A stretch of DNA of 64,000 nucleotides from RBG-16-57-11 sp964595435 (GCA_964595435.1 CAZQQJ010000043.1:6387-70386); one strand, 5' to 3'. Counted from the stretch's first letter, positions 20,801-29,492 are shown. The notes: a model not told the origin generated them from the letters alone. Made by a program: numbers and translations.

Positions 20801-21254
20801 CAATCGGTGAAAAAGTATTTACCGATTTACCATTTAAGGTCTCCGCGCTTACCCGAAAAGATGGGCCACCTACTGCCAGGTCATTTGGGGGCAAAGTTGG
20901 CGGAGCAATCGATTCGAATTTAACTTTGACAGTTTCAGTCACTGCCTGTGGATGAAAGCGTAGATAAATCTTTCCATCGGGCGAGCCAATTTCCCCGCCT
21001 CTTCCTGGAATGATAAGCGCTTCAGCGGGTATTGCGGGCTGGCTATAACGTCCCACCAATGGTAAAAAGAGCTTGTATGATAAGGATTGGGGTTCGGGTG
21101 GAGGAGGATCATCAGGAACAGGCGGTGGAGAGGAAGGCAAAGCTTTAATATTTTTTTGCGTAGCAGCCAATGCAACACCCACAGGCTGCAAAATCATGGA
21201 GAGGACAACAACAATTGAAATGACCAGTTGAAAACAGCGAAGTATTCGCGACAT
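14865..21254 (-). CDS. RHS/YD-repeat polymorphic toxin with nuclease-like C-terminal tip
   Basis: This 2129-residue protein has a signal peptide (residues 1-31) and GGAGG before the ATG. An N-terminal module of about 450 residues precedes the RHS shell. From about residue 480 to 1910 there are dozens of YD repeats (patterns such as YDALDRL, YDAAGRQ and YDPVGN), which build the hollow RHS cocoon. The core ends with the conserved NRFTYLEGNPINRVDVLG, where the usual DPxG is DVLG. The last 210 residues (DNA 14865-15497) are far richer in A+T than the core. They contain RTDIRN (D about 1967) and VYEIKPNN (E about 1978, K about 1980), a PD-(D/E)xK-like nuclease arrangement, then a hydrophobic C-terminal segment. 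A secreted or contact-dependent DNase is inferred. No immunity gene is obvious downstream. Confidence 0.9.
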   Translation of the reverse strand: MSRILRCFQLVISIVVVLSMILQPVGVALAATQKNIKALPSSPPPVPDDPPPPEPQSLSYKLFLPLVGRYSQPAIPAEALIIPGRGGEIGSPDGKIYLRFHPQAVTETVKVKFESIAPPTLPPNDLAVGGPSFRVSAETLNGKSVNTFSPIVKIIPATEITPTQSIITPTVQLEYRYSSSDAWGLDLREFFMYHRNSGEINWERTPSAADQAKQLLVADVEHLGEFVPMAPLSAGGLMRVQKFTAGEVRLALDPDDNLGHGYWPSGTLWEGPKAFALAQELQARFQQNDCHLGILITRDASQQSGFVSRSLRAQQARNFNSNIFITLAFNDLTGYPWGWQGDGGVRAWARSGHPQDDGLSNQFFSNIQTYTGRPHTQGIHHPSLYSEFNNPGQLPSEVDYAHIEVLFLDHNYDAPVIINNFNLIVDAAYAALAPRLTELGVTCGQDNQPPQPPAPPSAEVLKRLRDLGYQNYQRYGADPVSFSTGNHVVQVRLFRIPGRGGLDAEMTLTYNSQDGRSDLFGASWNSLYNIYAQRYSDDSVSVTLADGRMYYFPWDGSGYVSGAGVYERLEKTGDGWSLTFPDQKVYTFQETVGGLGILSQIRDLQGNTLTFTHDLSGQDDWQDGNPVPRPPLTEMSDTAGRTITFEHDSSSRIIAIHLFDGRAYRFAYDGDGNLTGITDPKNKTRTYSYDSRHRMTKEWDEAGILFLQNSYDDRNRVTGQVDASGHTNTLAYDPMQRITTYTDNLGKTQVYHWDEQNRVTSEEDGLGNTSHTEYGANHNPVRVADGRGFVTQYAYDERGNLLQRIDPADGTSFYTTDVSHWTYNERNQPTSYTNALGDTWTYRYDAQGNLLETQAPDGTRTNATYNTWGQPLTLADELNRTTSYTYDNFGNLIQVKDPLGGISTWTYDAAGRQTSYTDANSHAVHFTYDANDNLTAITDPREAISTFEYDDNNLLVRSVDRRGGASLYQYDENLKLTGERDPEENWKHYTYDANYNRATMTDASGNVTQYFYDRNNRLEHIQHPNGGETRYEYDKNGNLVAVTDAAGGRTRYIYDAMNRVKYQTDAAGNTTEYCYNAEDQLVRMIGPRHDVWNYVYDPVGNLLQSIDPYAQITRYEYSPTGSRTAVTTPLGFRSDFEYDALDRLVTARQPVLPGGQRPTTNYTYDPVGNTLSVTNPRGLTTLFEYDENDKLKVVTDPLGAKVHYDYDAEDNPVRTTNPRGFAVETVYNAANLPIEIKDAQGGITALEYDAAYNLISRTDPLTRTTSFEYDSLGQVVRSTDPLGNTIQYEHDLLGRMTRQVDANGNPTQYRYDTLGRLKEVVDALNGHTAYTYDRAGNLASITDANSNVTHFEYNLLNQLKRETNPLNKTWEYSYDPDGRLTRRVDAMFRATYYAYDSNAHLLEISYGTLQLPQMLPVTFAYDLGGNQTQMCDALGCTNNTYDALDRLWTTTDWLNRTITRTYDTAGNLTGLTYPNGSEVTYSYSPNDWLAAITDPHGSMATFAHNAAGQVTRILRPNVTQTDLAYDAAGRLLDLQNRQAVSNDLHSAYHYTLDAAGNRTWVQETRAAFDGSSDPVTLLHHYTYDALNRLVEARTATPDTDTDYTFDPVGNRLSRSGLELTPDPNVPQLPVAPKPVDETYTYNAANQLLTAGDSSFAYNANGDRVRQTEVLITGLTQVTDYAFDREDRLTGVTKSISATTGITVAMVATYTYDGYGRRAIKEVTTFEPVAAVLLTTTLTSTQFISTTQVFTYLYNGLDMIGVQMDGRGISATATVSETYFYLALSPLTGLWRPFEMERLPDTAAGFAGDRYWHETDGLDSTINLTDEDGEVVSPFLYDEYGRLLAGNTKLQQLTFTAQDYDPETGLVHFYTRYYDPKMGEWLTLDQNRGFTGDILSLNRFTYLEGNPINRVDVLGFGPNDMLIGIQVHQNIQNQYKGIYPNAITESGICGGLDETIPFSDSLCRKRTDIRNPGTCEVYEIKPNNLSGKISGRIQLEVYILLLNKVDQAKANGSERCESCCTNSISETWKKGAPWIPPTPNFTIFYFGGYATITIHRSVNGLILYDKSKYDYVSELLKKLKFNWNNNYSVKSSDLVKVGTVVAGVGLVVWVGLKIFSPACGPAAPACLVVL

Positions 21255-21554
21255 GACTGCCTCCAGACCCTACAAGAAAAGAAACGCAAAGATAACCAGG
21301 TTGTCTTTGAAGATTTTTGATTTTTTGAATTTAGAATGCTATGTTATGAATTGGAATGACCCTCCTTGAGCTGCGATGAGAGAAACGAACATCCATATCT
21401 TAGCATAAGAATTTTAAGCTATCCCTAACAAATATGTCAGGATCAGATAAAGCGGTAAGGAGGCAGTGAAGTTTCCCTTATATTTTGCTCAAAAATCGCT
21501 CGCTGCTATCGAGTATAATTTCCTTCACTCGTGGCTTCAACGGAGTAACCCCCT
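21255..21554. other. Divergent intergenic region between RHS toxin and Nudix genes
   Basis: No coding sequence is visible. It carries the GGAGG site of the RHS gene on the minus strand. On the plus strand a TATAAT (21514-21519) lies about 35 bases before the Nudix start, without a convincing -35. The middle is AT-rich with A/T runs near 21310-21360. Confidence 0.5.
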
Positions 21555-22037
21555 ATGCCCATCGGACGCTTCCTCTGCGGCATCGCCGCCCTGATCTGGA
21601 ACCCGGCAACGGACCAATACCTGCTGCTGCGCCGCTCGGCGCAGAAGGATTTCGGCGCCGGTTCCTGGGAGTGCGTCACCGGGCACGTCGACCAGGGCGA
21701 GAGCTTCAGCCAGGCGCTGCACCGCGAGGTGGGCGAGGAGCTGGGCGCCGAAGCGCGCATCGAGTTCCTGATCGGCGTGACGCACTTCTACCGCGGCGCA
21801 GCGGTGCCCGAAAAGGAGCTGCTCGGGGCGATCTTCGGCTGCACCCTGGCCGACCCGGACGCAATCCGCCACGGCGACGAGCATTCCGAGATGCGCTGGG
21901 CCAGCGCCGCCGAGATCGAAGCCCTGCTGCCGGCAGACCACTGGCTGCTGCCGGCCTTACGCCGGGCGGAGGCGCTACGCCGCCTGTTGCCGGAAGAACT
22001 GCGCCAGTCGTTCCGGGTAGAAGGGTTCGAGATTTGA
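21555..22037 (+). CDS. Nudix hydrolase
   Basis: This 160-residue protein has a complete Nudix box at residues 43-65: G, five residues, E, seven residues, then REVGEELG (from GHVDQGE onward). That motif binds Mg2+ for cleavage of nucleoside diphosphate derivatives. The flanking beta strands (IAALIWNPATDQYLLLRRS before, RIEFLIGVTHFY after) fit the family. A GGAG site lies about nine bases before the ATG. The substrate cannot be told from sequence; the LRRS and GSWECVTGHVD surroundings resemble general NTP/dinucleoside hydrolases of the MutT/NudE kind. It is followed by about 240 non-coding bases, so it is probably a single-gene unit. Confidence 0.88.
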   Translation: MPIGRFLCGIAALIWNPATDQYLLLRRSAQKDFGAGSWECVTGHVDQGESFSQALHREVGEELGAEARIEFLIGVTHFYRGAAVPEKELLGAIFGCTLADPDAIRHGDEHSEMRWASAAEIEALLPADHWLLPALRRAEALRRLLPEELRQSFRVEGFEI

Positions 22038-22274
22038 GACGATGCCGGCTGCTCGCAGGCTCGACTGGCGATTCAGGACCCTGTTGGTAAATGCACCTGC
22101 CCCTTCGGCCCCATTCATGGGGCGCGATTTGGCAGACCGGCGACGTCATCGCCGGCCGGGGTTTCATCGCCAGGCGGGCTTCCCGCCGGCTGTTTACCCT
22201 GCCAGCGCCGGATCTTACCCAGACGGCGCTGACCCATCATAGATTGACCGATCAATACCTATCCAGGACCAACA

Positions 22275-23285
22275 ATGACCAGACACACCCATTCTTCCTT
22301 GCTCCCCGCCCTGGGGATCGGCGCAGCCCTGGGCTATGCCGTCACCCAGCAAATCTGGCTGCGCAGCCGCCTGCGGCGCATCGACCCCTATCGCAGCCTG
22401 GCCGAACACGTCAATCGCGGCCAGCCAGGCCGCCAGGAGATCGAGCGCCAGGAAAGCGAAACTTTCACCAAAGTCCACGCTATCGAAGATGGCATCGAGC
22501 GCATCGTCTACACGCCCAGGCAGCGCCGCTTCCGGACGCCGCTGCTCTTCCAGCACGGTATGTGGCACGGGGCGTGGTGCTGGCAGCCCTGGCAGGAACT
22601 GTTCGCCGGATGGGGCTGGGAGAGCGTGGCGGTCAGCCTGCCCGGCCACGCCGGCTCGCCGGAGCAGCGTCCCATCCGCCTGTGCACACTGGATTATTAC
22701 CTGGGCTTCCTCAAGGCCGAGATCGACCGCCTGCCGGTCAAACCGGTGCTGTTCGGACACAGCATGGGCGGGGCGCTGGCGCAGTGGTATTTCCGCTACG
22801 TGGGCGAGACGCTGCCCGCCGCGGTGCTGGTCGCCCCGTGGGTCTCGCACGACGCCGCCCGGGACGCCCTGTGGCTTTTTATGAAGGCCGATCCGCTGGG
22901 CGTTTTTTGGGTGGCCGGCGATTGGTCAACGACCCCTTACGTACGCAGCCCGGCTGTGGCAGCCCGCCTGCTGCTGGGCAAAAACGCGGCGGTGACGCCC
23001 GAATGGCTGCACGCCCGGCTGGGTCCGGAATCGGGGATGATCACCTTTCAGCACAACCCGCCCTACTGGCGCCCCGCTGAACGGGTGGATACGCCCATCC
23101 TGTGGATCGCCGCCGGCGCCGACGCGGTGATCACGGTAGATGGAGCGCGCCGCTCGGCGGCGCATTACGGCGCCGATTTTTTGGTCGTGCCCGGCGCGGG
23201 GCACAACCTGATGATGGAATGCAACCAGGCCGAAATCGCACACCGCGCCCATAACTGGCTCGTCCAACAGGAGATCTCATCATGA
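22275..23285 (+). CDS. Alpha/beta hydrolase
   Basis: This 336-residue protein has an N-terminal hydrophobic stretch (residues 7-27) that may anchor it in the membrane. The alpha/beta-hydrolase core shows an oxyanion region FQHGMWHGAW (about 93-102), the nucleophile elbow GHSMGG with S163, and a late histidine in GAGHNLMMEC. The acid is probably the Asp of AAGADAVITVDG. Esterase or lipase activity is likely; the substrate is unknown. The stop overlaps the ATG of the DapF-like gene by four bases (ATGA), so the two are translated together. Nothing in the sequence links an esterase to lysine or peptidoglycan synthesis, so the pairing is unexplained. Confidence 0.85.
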   Translation: MTRHTHSSLLPALGIGAALGYAVTQQIWLRSRLRRIDPYRSLAEHVNRGQPGRQEIERQESETFTKVHAIEDGIERIVYTPRQRRFRTPLLFQHGMWHGAWCWQPWQELFAGWGWESVAVSLPGHAGSPEQRPIRLCTLDYYLGFLKAEIDRLPVKPVLFGHSMGGALAQWYFRYVGETLPAAVLVAPWVSHDAARDALWLFMKADPLGVFWVAGDWSTTPYVRSPAVAARLLLGKNAAVTPEWLHARLGPESGMITFQHNPPYWRPAERVDTPILWIAAGADAVITVDGARRSAAHYGADFLVVPGAGHNLMMECNQAEIAHRAHNWLVQQEISS

Positions 23286-24142
23286 AATTCGTCAAGTATC
23301 ACGGTTTAGGCAACGACTACCTGGTGGTCAACCCGGCCGATCTGGCCGCCCCGCTGACCGTCGAACACATCCGCCTGGTCTGCGACCGGCATTACGGCGC
23401 CGGCTCGGACGGCATCTTGCTCGGCCCGCTGCCCACCGCGCAGGCCGATTTCGCCCTGCGCATCTACAACCCGGATGGCAGCGAAGCCGAGAAAAGCGGC
23501 AATGGGCTGCGCATCTTCTCGCGCTACCTGTGGGACCAGGGATTGCTGCAGCTCGCCCAGGGTGAAGGCGAAACGCCCGCCTCGCAGCCCTTTACCGTCC
23601 ACACCGCCGGCGGGATCGTCCGCTCGCAGGTGCTGGATGGCGGGCGAAAGGTGACCGTGGCCATGGGCCAGGCCAGCTTCGACAGCCAGCGCATCCCCGT
23701 CCTGGGGCCGCGGCGGGAGGTGGTCGATGAAACCATGACCCTGGGCGGCGAGACGCTGCGCTACTGCGCGGTGAGCATGGGCAACCCGCACTGCGTGGTG
23801 TTATACGAGGCGCTTTCCGAAGAAGTCGCCCGCCGCTTAGGCCCGCTGGTGGAAAACGAGCCGCGCTTCCCCTATCGAACCAACGTGCAGTTCATGCGCC
23901 CCCTGAGCCGGGACGCCATCCAGATTTTCATCTGGGAGCGCGGCGCGGGGTACACCCTGGCTTCCGGGAGCAGCAGTTGCGCGGCGGCTGCGGCAGCCCA
24001 CCGCCTGGGCTGGGTGGACAGGCAGGTGACGGTGCATAACCCCGGCGGCCAGATCCAGGTGAGCATCGCCTCCGACTTCTCGATCACCATGACCGGGCCG
24101 GTCGAAAAAGTCTACGAAGGGGTGATGGAGATCAGTGGGTGA
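23282..24142 (+). CDS. DapF-family epimerase homologue lacking both catalytic cysteines
   Basis: This 286-residue protein has the full DapF fold and length, starting MKFVKYHGLGNDYLVV as in diaminopimelate epimerases. In DapF two cysteines act as the acid/base pair, one before GNG and one in a CGTG-type motif. Here the first site reads EKSGNGLR (S72) and the second TLASGSSSCA (S228), so both cysteines are serine; the DNA codons are AGC and TCC. A cysteine five residues after the second site (C233) could be an alternative. It is either a divergent isomerase using other residues, an enzyme for another substrate, or an epimerase with changed chemistry. It starts within the alpha/beta-hydrolase stop and its own stop overlaps the next start (GTG). 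I therefore give no gene symbol. Confidence 0.8.
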   Translation: MKFVKYHGLGNDYLVVNPADLAAPLTVEHIRLVCDRHYGAGSDGILLGPLPTAQADFALRIYNPDGSEAEKSGNGLRIFSRYLWDQGLLQLAQGEGETPASQPFTVHTAGGIVRSQVLDGGRKVTVAMGQASFDSQRIPVLGPRREVVDETMTLGGETLRYCAVSMGNPHCVVLYEALSEEVARRLGPLVENEPRFPYRTNVQFMRPLSRDAIQIFIWERGAGYTLASGSSSCAAAAAAHRLGWVDRQVTVHNPGGQIQVSIASDFSITMTGPVEKVYEGVMEISG

Positions 24143-24576
24143 CGGCGCGCAGCAAGACAGGCGCCCTGGGAATGAGCCTGGCGGCGGTGCTGCCCTTCAC
24201 TCTGGCCAGCGCCCTGCTCAACATCCTTCTCCCTTACCTGTCCACGGGTGATATCCGCACCATCGTCGCCCACCCGGAGAATCTGGATCAGCCAGGGGAG
24301 TGGCTGGCCTTCAGCTTACTCCTGGCGATTCTGCTCTTTGCCCTGGCTGCCTGCGCCGCTTATTGGATGTACAAATTCTTCGGCGAAGCCTATTACGGGC
24401 GGCGCGGCGCGTGGCGTTGGGCGCTGTTCGGCGCATCCCTGGCCCTGTTCATCAAACTGCCCGATTGGCTGCTACCGGGCAACAGTACTGTGCTGCGCTA
24501 CGCCTGGTTTGCGATCTGCCTTTTCCTGGCTTTCTTCCTGGCGCGCTGGCTGGTTCCGCTTCGCAAGGGAAATTAA
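24139..24576 (+). CDS. Small four-helix membrane protein
   Basis: This 145-residue protein probably starts at a GTG (24139) overlapping the DapF-like stop codon, so it is translationally coupled. Four hydrophobic segments are visible: about residues 10-33 (LAAVLPFTLASALLNILL), 55-78, 92-108 and 118-138, with a basic C-terminus (LVPLRKGN). I do not recognise the family. It is the last gene of the alpha/beta-hydrolase, DapF-like, membrane-protein operon and is followed by a long inverted repeat. Confidence 0.7.
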   Translation: MTARSKTGALGMSLAAVLPFTLASALLNILLPYLSTGDIRTIVAHPENLDQPGEWLAFSLLLAILLFALAACAAYWMYKFFGEAYYGRRGAWRWALFGASLALFIKLPDWLLPGNSTVLRYAWFAICLFLAFFLARWLVPLRKGN

Positions 24577-24579
24577 GGA

Positions 24580-24666
24580 GTAATCCGTTACTGAGTGATG
24601 AGAGCTGAGTGATGAGTGCCCAGGTGCCTGGGCGCCTGGGCACTCATCACTCAGCGACGGATTACC
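24580..24666. repeat. Long imperfect palindrome of a dispersed repeat family
   Basis: The arms GTAATCCGTTACTGAGTGAT and its near complement ending GGATTAC enclose a second perfect stem (GAGTGATGAGTGCCCAGG with its complement). Related pieces occur at 26160-26232, 28265-28292 and 60294-60325. It lies between convergent genes and may also stop transcription. Confidence 0.75.
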
Positions 24667-24672
24667 CCTTTC

Positions 24673-26133
24673 TCAACCCAGGCGAATAACCCCACCTCGC
24701 GTCGCATTGAGCAAATCCACCTCCGCTTCGCCGACGCCGGCAAAGCCCTGCACTTCCCGGCAAATTCCCAGCGCCACGCGGGCCAGGTCGGTTTCGCTCA
24801 TCTGCTCGCCGGACTCGAGCATGGCGCGAAACAGCGGCTCGGTGCCGGAATAACGCAGGTTGAGGCGCAGGATGCCCGGGTAGTCTGCCTGCGCCTGGGC
24901 GGACATGGCGTCCAGGGTGGCGCGATCCAGGCGCGGCCCGCCTCCCACGTGGGCCGAGGCGATAATCTGCGGCGTCTTGCCCACCTCGGCGGCAAAGGCC
25001 GCCAGCGAGGCCTGCCCCGACTCGAAGAACGCCCGCATCACGTACAGCGCCGAACGGATGCCATCGCCGGTAGGGTGATCTTCATCGGCGATGAGAATGT
25101 GCCCGGCCTGCTCGCCGCCGATGCCCACCAACCCCGGTCCTGGGTGCAGGTCGCGCAGGGCGTAAATCTGGTCGGTGACGTACTTATCGCCCACCGGAGT
25201 CTCGTACATCTGGATGCCGGCCCCCTCCAGGCGGGCTTTCAGCCCGGCGTTGCGCATGACGGTGGTCACCACCGCCCGCCCCAGCAGTTGGTTACGGGCA
25301 TCGAAGTAGCGCGCCAGCATACCCAGCATATGATCGCCGTCGATCAGGTTGCCCTGTTCGTCGACAAACACCACCCGGTCGGCGTCGCCGTCGAAGGCCA
25401 ATCCGAAACGGGCATTGTGATGGCGGATGAGCAGGTTCATCTCGTCCATCGAGCGGCGCACGTGCTCCGAGCCAGCGTCGACGTTGATATTCAGCCCGTT
25501 GGGCGAAGCGTGGATCGCCACCACCTGGGCGCCCAGGCGGCTGAACACTTCCGGCGCAATATACGACGCCGCGCCGTTGGCGCAATCCACCACGATCTTC
25601 ACCCCATCCAGGCTCAGGCCGGGGTGCTCGGCCAGCAGGCTGCGCTGGTACAATTCCTGGAAGATCTCCCCGTTGTGGGCATGGCCCATGTGGGTATGCA
25701 TCTCCAGCGGCGCCAGGCTCTGGCCCGACGCGGTTGGCAGCAGCCCCTCGATGACGGCTTCCATCTCCTCGGAAAGCTTGCGCCCTTCGCGGCTGAAGAA
25801 CTTGATCCCGTTCATCTCCACCGGATTATGCGAAGCCGAGATCACCACCCCGGCATCCGCCTCCAGGTGGCGCACCAGCCAGGACACCCCCGGCGTGGGC
25901 ACCAGGCCCAGGTCGATGACGTGCACGCCGCTGTACATCAGCCCGGCGTCCAGCGCTTCTTGCAGCATGGCGCCCGACTGGCGCGTATCCCGCCCGATGA
26001 CCACCGTGGCCTCACGCGCCGCGCCGCGGATCACGCTGCCGGCCGCCTGGCCCAGGCGCAGCACAAAATCGGGCACCAGCGGCCATTCGCCCACTGTGCC
26101 ACGGATACCGTCTGTACCGAATAGTTTGCCCAT
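24673..26133 (-). CDS. glmM: Phosphoglucosamine mutase
   Basis: This 486-residue enzyme converts glucosamine-6-phosphate to glucosamine-1-phosphate for UDP-GlcNAc and hence peptidoglycan. The start MGKLFGTDGIRG at 26133 has AAGGAG before it and matches the conserved GlmM N-terminus; an upstream in-frame ATG at 26166 is rejected. The phosphoserine loop is ISASHNP (S101). The metal loop DGDADRVVF, the sugar-binding EEAG-like loop (here GGEQAGH) and the phosphate-binding RYSGTEPLFR are all present. The family includes phosphomannomutases, but the FGTDGIRG start and SASHNP with NGIKFF favour GlmM. The gene stands alone between two copies of the dispersed hairpin repeat. Confidence 0.88.
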   Translation of the reverse strand: MGKLFGTDGIRGTVGEWPLVPDFVLRLGQAAGSVIRGAAREATVVIGRDTRQSGAMLQEALDAGLMYSGVHVIDLGLVPTPGVSWLVRHLEADAGVVISASHNPVEMNGIKFFSREGRKLSEEMEAVIEGLLPTASGQSLAPLEMHTHMGHAHNGEIFQELYQRSLLAEHPGLSLDGVKIVVDCANGAASYIAPEVFSRLGAQVVAIHASPNGLNINVDAGSEHVRRSMDEMNLLIRHHNARFGLAFDGDADRVVFVDEQGNLIDGDHMLGMLARYFDARNQLLGRAVVTTVMRNAGLKARLEGAGIQMYETPVGDKYVTDQIYALRDLHPGPGLVGIGGEQAGHILIADEDHPTGDGIRSALYVMRAFFESGQASLAAFAAEVGKTPQIIASAHVGGGPRLDRATLDAMSAQAQADYPGILRLNLRYSGTEPLFRAMLESGEQMSETDLARVALGICREVQGFAGVGEAEVDLLNATRGGVIRLG

Positions 26134-26159
26134 AAGTTCTCCTTGTTGGATTGATGATG

Positions 26160-26232
26160 AGTTCACGAGTAATGAGTTGCTGAGTAATGTGTAATCAGGC
26201 GCTCAGGGATTGAGCGCCTAGACGATTAGTCG
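26160..26232. repeat. Dispersed repeat with internal hairpin
   Basis: It contains GAGTAATGAGTTGCTGAGTA, related to the palindrome at 24580, and a short inverted repeat AGGCGCTCA-GGGAT-TGAGCGCCT. It fills the gap between glmM and the lipoprotein gene. Confidence 0.6.
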
Positions 26233-26233
26233 T

Positions 26234-27511
26234 TCAGGGGTCAGGGGCGAAGACAGGTGTTATCATTGGGTCACCTGGTGAATTCGTTGGAAGCAGGGTA
26301 AGATTTGGGGCTACCGCGTCAGGGATGAGCGACTCAAGTTCTTTATAAAAATTCAAGCGAACAATATCCAACGATTCACGCCTTGGCACCAGAGCAAATA
26401 CTTCTCCATTTGGGCCAATTGCCACATTGCGCTCCACAGGATAACGGTACTCAGAAAGTGGGATGCGCGCCACCCCTTGAACGACGCCATCTGCGCCGAC
26501 GTAATGCACCGTCTGGTCAACTTTGATAACTTGAAAATAAACCACATCGTCGCGGATTGCATAGAAACTGCCATCTGGAAATACATCCAGGAAGCGGAGG
26601 CCACCGCCACCCATGGTTAAGCGCGTTTGATAGATTGCATCCCCGGCATTGATTTCTGGGGGCTGCCATAGAGCAGGAGTAGATATCCAGTAGCGTTTCC
26701 CGTTGCAGAAATGACCTTCCGCGACCTTCTCAAGGCTTGATTGGATCTGGACGTCCAATAAGTGAAAAAGCATCGAACCAGCCACCTCCAGGATAATGCT
26801 CCCCTCGCAGTCAACTGCTATTCCCATCAGGGCGTTCTCAAGCGTCGCATCCCAGTCTCCAACCCTTTCTCCGATAGGAAAATCGTGCGGAAATTTCTCG
26901 CTGACGATCAGCTCCCCATCCAGCGTAAAGCGATGTACCTGGTAATTCTTGTAGCCGGTTTCCAGCAAAAACATCTCGTTCCCTTTGAGCCGCAAATCAC
27001 TTACGGAGTTGATCCCGATAAATTCCAGCTTGATAATCTTCAACAGTCGCCCATCCGGGGCATAGTACAACAATCGATCCAGGGCCTGGTCGGCAATCAC
27101 AAAGCGATTATCCGGCAAAACGGCTATGGCGCTGGGGCCGGCAATCCAACCCGGCCATTGGAAATATTGGATCGTATGGTTGCCGCCCACCGGCAGACTA
27201 AAGACCGTCTCATAGAGGTCGCCTGGTTGCGCGTGGAGTGCCGGTCGTGCGGTAGAAGTCGATACGACGGTCGGCATCGAGGTTGGCGTGATGGTCGAGT
27301 GAGCAGTCGGAGATGGGATAAAGGTAGGTAAGGAAGTCGTTGCCGTTGGCGAAATTATCCACGTTGGTGTGGCGACTGTCCGGGTCGCAATACTCGCTAA
27401 TTGTGCGGCCGGCTCGGATGGCGGTAGAGCTGCCGGTGTAGTACCTGCCTGTTGGCAGGCCGTAAACAGAAAAGCGATTAGCGCCAGGTAACAAAGATGA
27501 TCTGTAACCAT
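26234..27511 (-). CDS. Lipoprotein with propeller-like repeats, unknown function
   Basis: This 425-residue protein has a lipoprotein signal: hydrophobic residues 7-17 then FTAC, with the cysteine at about residue 19. Residues 25-90 are a Thr/Pro/Ser-rich stalk. The remainder holds NHL/YncE-like strands such as VLPDNRFVIADQALDRLLYY, FLLETGYKN and FPDGSFYAIRDDVVYF, suggesting a six-bladed beta-propeller. It is probably anchored to the outer face of the membrane; the ligand is unknown. There is no Shine-Dalgarno sequence, but a perfect TATAAT ends seven bases before the ATG, so the transcript is probably leaderless. It is divergent from the kinase gene at 27611. Confidence 0.72.
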   Translation of the reverse strand: MVTDHLCYLALIAFLFTACQQAGTTPAALPPSEPAAQLASIATRTVATPTWIISPTATTSLPTFIPSPTAHSTITPTSMPTVVSTSTARPALHAQPGDLYETVFSLPVGGNHTIQYFQWPGWIAGPSAIAVLPDNRFVIADQALDRLLYYAPDGRLLKIIKLEFIGINSVSDLRLKGNEMFLLETGYKNYQVHRFTLDGELIVSEKFPHDFPIGERVGDWDATLENALMGIAVDCEGSIILEVAGSMLFHLLDVQIQSSLEKVAEGHFCNGKRYWISTPALWQPPEINAGDAIYQTRLTMGGGGLRFLDVFPDGSFYAIRDDVVYFQVIKVDQTVHYVGADGVVQGVARIPLSEYRYPVERNVAIGPNGEVFALVPRRESLDIVRLNFYKELESLIPDAVAPNLTLLPTNSPGDPMITPVFAPDP

Positions 27512-27518
27512 TCGCCCT

Positions 27519-27524
27519 ATTATA
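27519..27524 (-). promoter_or_regulatory. Minus-10 element of a probable leaderless gene
   Basis: TATAAT on the minus strand lies exactly seven bases before the ATG at 27511, so transcription should begin at or next to the start codon. No clear -35 box is seen. The same geometry occurs at 40890-40895. Confidence 0.5.
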
Positions 27525-27610
27525 TTACAATTGCAAGTCAGAGGCTCGCGGCTGTTTTGCGCCGGATGTACACAAAGAGCGCCTTTTTCATCGCATAGGA
27601 TCGATTTGTC

Positions 27611-28252
27611 ATGGCGAGGTTAATCGCAATCATCGGTAATTCAGGCAGCGGGAAAACCACCCTCACAAAAGCCTTGTGCAGAGGGGAGGAATATTGCGAG
27701 CTGCTCGAACAGCATTTCGAAAGGCCTTTCCAAAGCCTCTTTTCCGTAAATCGAAAGGGGTATGCATGCGTCAACCAGATCGACTACTTGCTATTTCGTG
27801 CAGAACAAGAATTGTCTTTAAAAGATCGCTATGCGATGATGGTTCAAGACGGAGGCCTCGATCAAGATTTTCACGTTTTTACAAAGCTGTTTTATCATAA
27901 GGGCTATTTGAGCCGGGATGAGTTTGAGCTTTGCGAAAGACTCTACCGGTTTACCCGAGAGTTTCTGCCTTTGCCGGATTTATATGTGCTGGTTGGCGCA
28001 CCAATTAAGATATTGAGAGAGCGACGAGAAAAGAGAAAGCGAACGCTGGATATCGTTACAGACGATGATTTGGAACAGATTGATCCTTTACTGGAAGAAT
28101 GGACCCACAATCTGGCAAGACTTGTGCTAAAAATTGATTCGAGTATGGATGATATCTCTTATGGCCGTGCAATCGAGTATTTACGACACTCGATTGACGA
28201 ATTGACTTCAAGAAACAAAGCATCACCGCAGCCTGGAATCAGGCGAGCCTGA
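27611..28252 (+). CDS. Deoxynucleoside-kinase-like P-loop protein
   Basis: This 213-residue protein starts with MARLIAIIGNSGSGKTTLTK, a strand then Walker A loop. The length, the acidic QDGGLDQDFHVFTKLFYHKG region, the DLYVLVGAPIKILRERREKRKR lid-like arginine cluster and the helical C-terminus resemble deoxyadenosine/deoxyguanosine kinases. These phosphorylate salvaged deoxynucleosides. The usual DRS motif is not clear, so the substrate is uncertain; another nucleoside or small-molecule kinase is possible. The phosphopentomutase gene follows 60 bases downstream on the same strand. That supports a nucleoside-salvage role, because phosphopentomutase handles the sugar from the same nucleosides. 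Confidence 0.72.
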   Translation: MARLIAIIGNSGSGKTTLTKALCRGEEYCELLEQHFERPFQSLFSVNRKGYACVNQIDYLLFRAEQELSLKDRYAMMVQDGGLDQDFHVFTKLFYHKGYLSRDEFELCERLYRFTREFLPLPDLYVLVGAPIKILRERREKRKRTLDIVTDDDLEQIDPLLEEWTHNLARLVLKIDSSMDDISYGRAIEYLRHSIDELTSRNKASPQPGIRRA

Positions 28253-28300
28253 GCGCCTGATGACTCACAACTCATCACTCAGTAACCGATTACCAGCTAA
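28238..28300. repeat. Dispersed repeat between kinase and deoB genes
   Basis: The segment overlaps the kinase stop and contains CTCATCACTCAGTAACCGAT, the reverse complement of the left arm at 24580 with small changes, preceded by GAGCGCCTGATGACTCACAA. Confidence 0.6.
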
Positions 28301-28312
28301 GGACAAAACCCT

Positions 28313-29491
<1,179 letters not shown>

Positions 29492-29492
29492 T

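Noticed and set aside
23282..24142. Straight annotation as diaminopimelate epimerase
   Set aside because: Both catalytic cysteines are serine, so function cannot be asserted from the fold.
24616..26124. 502-codon plus-strand frame
   Set aside because: It is antisense to glmM, which has all catalytic loops.
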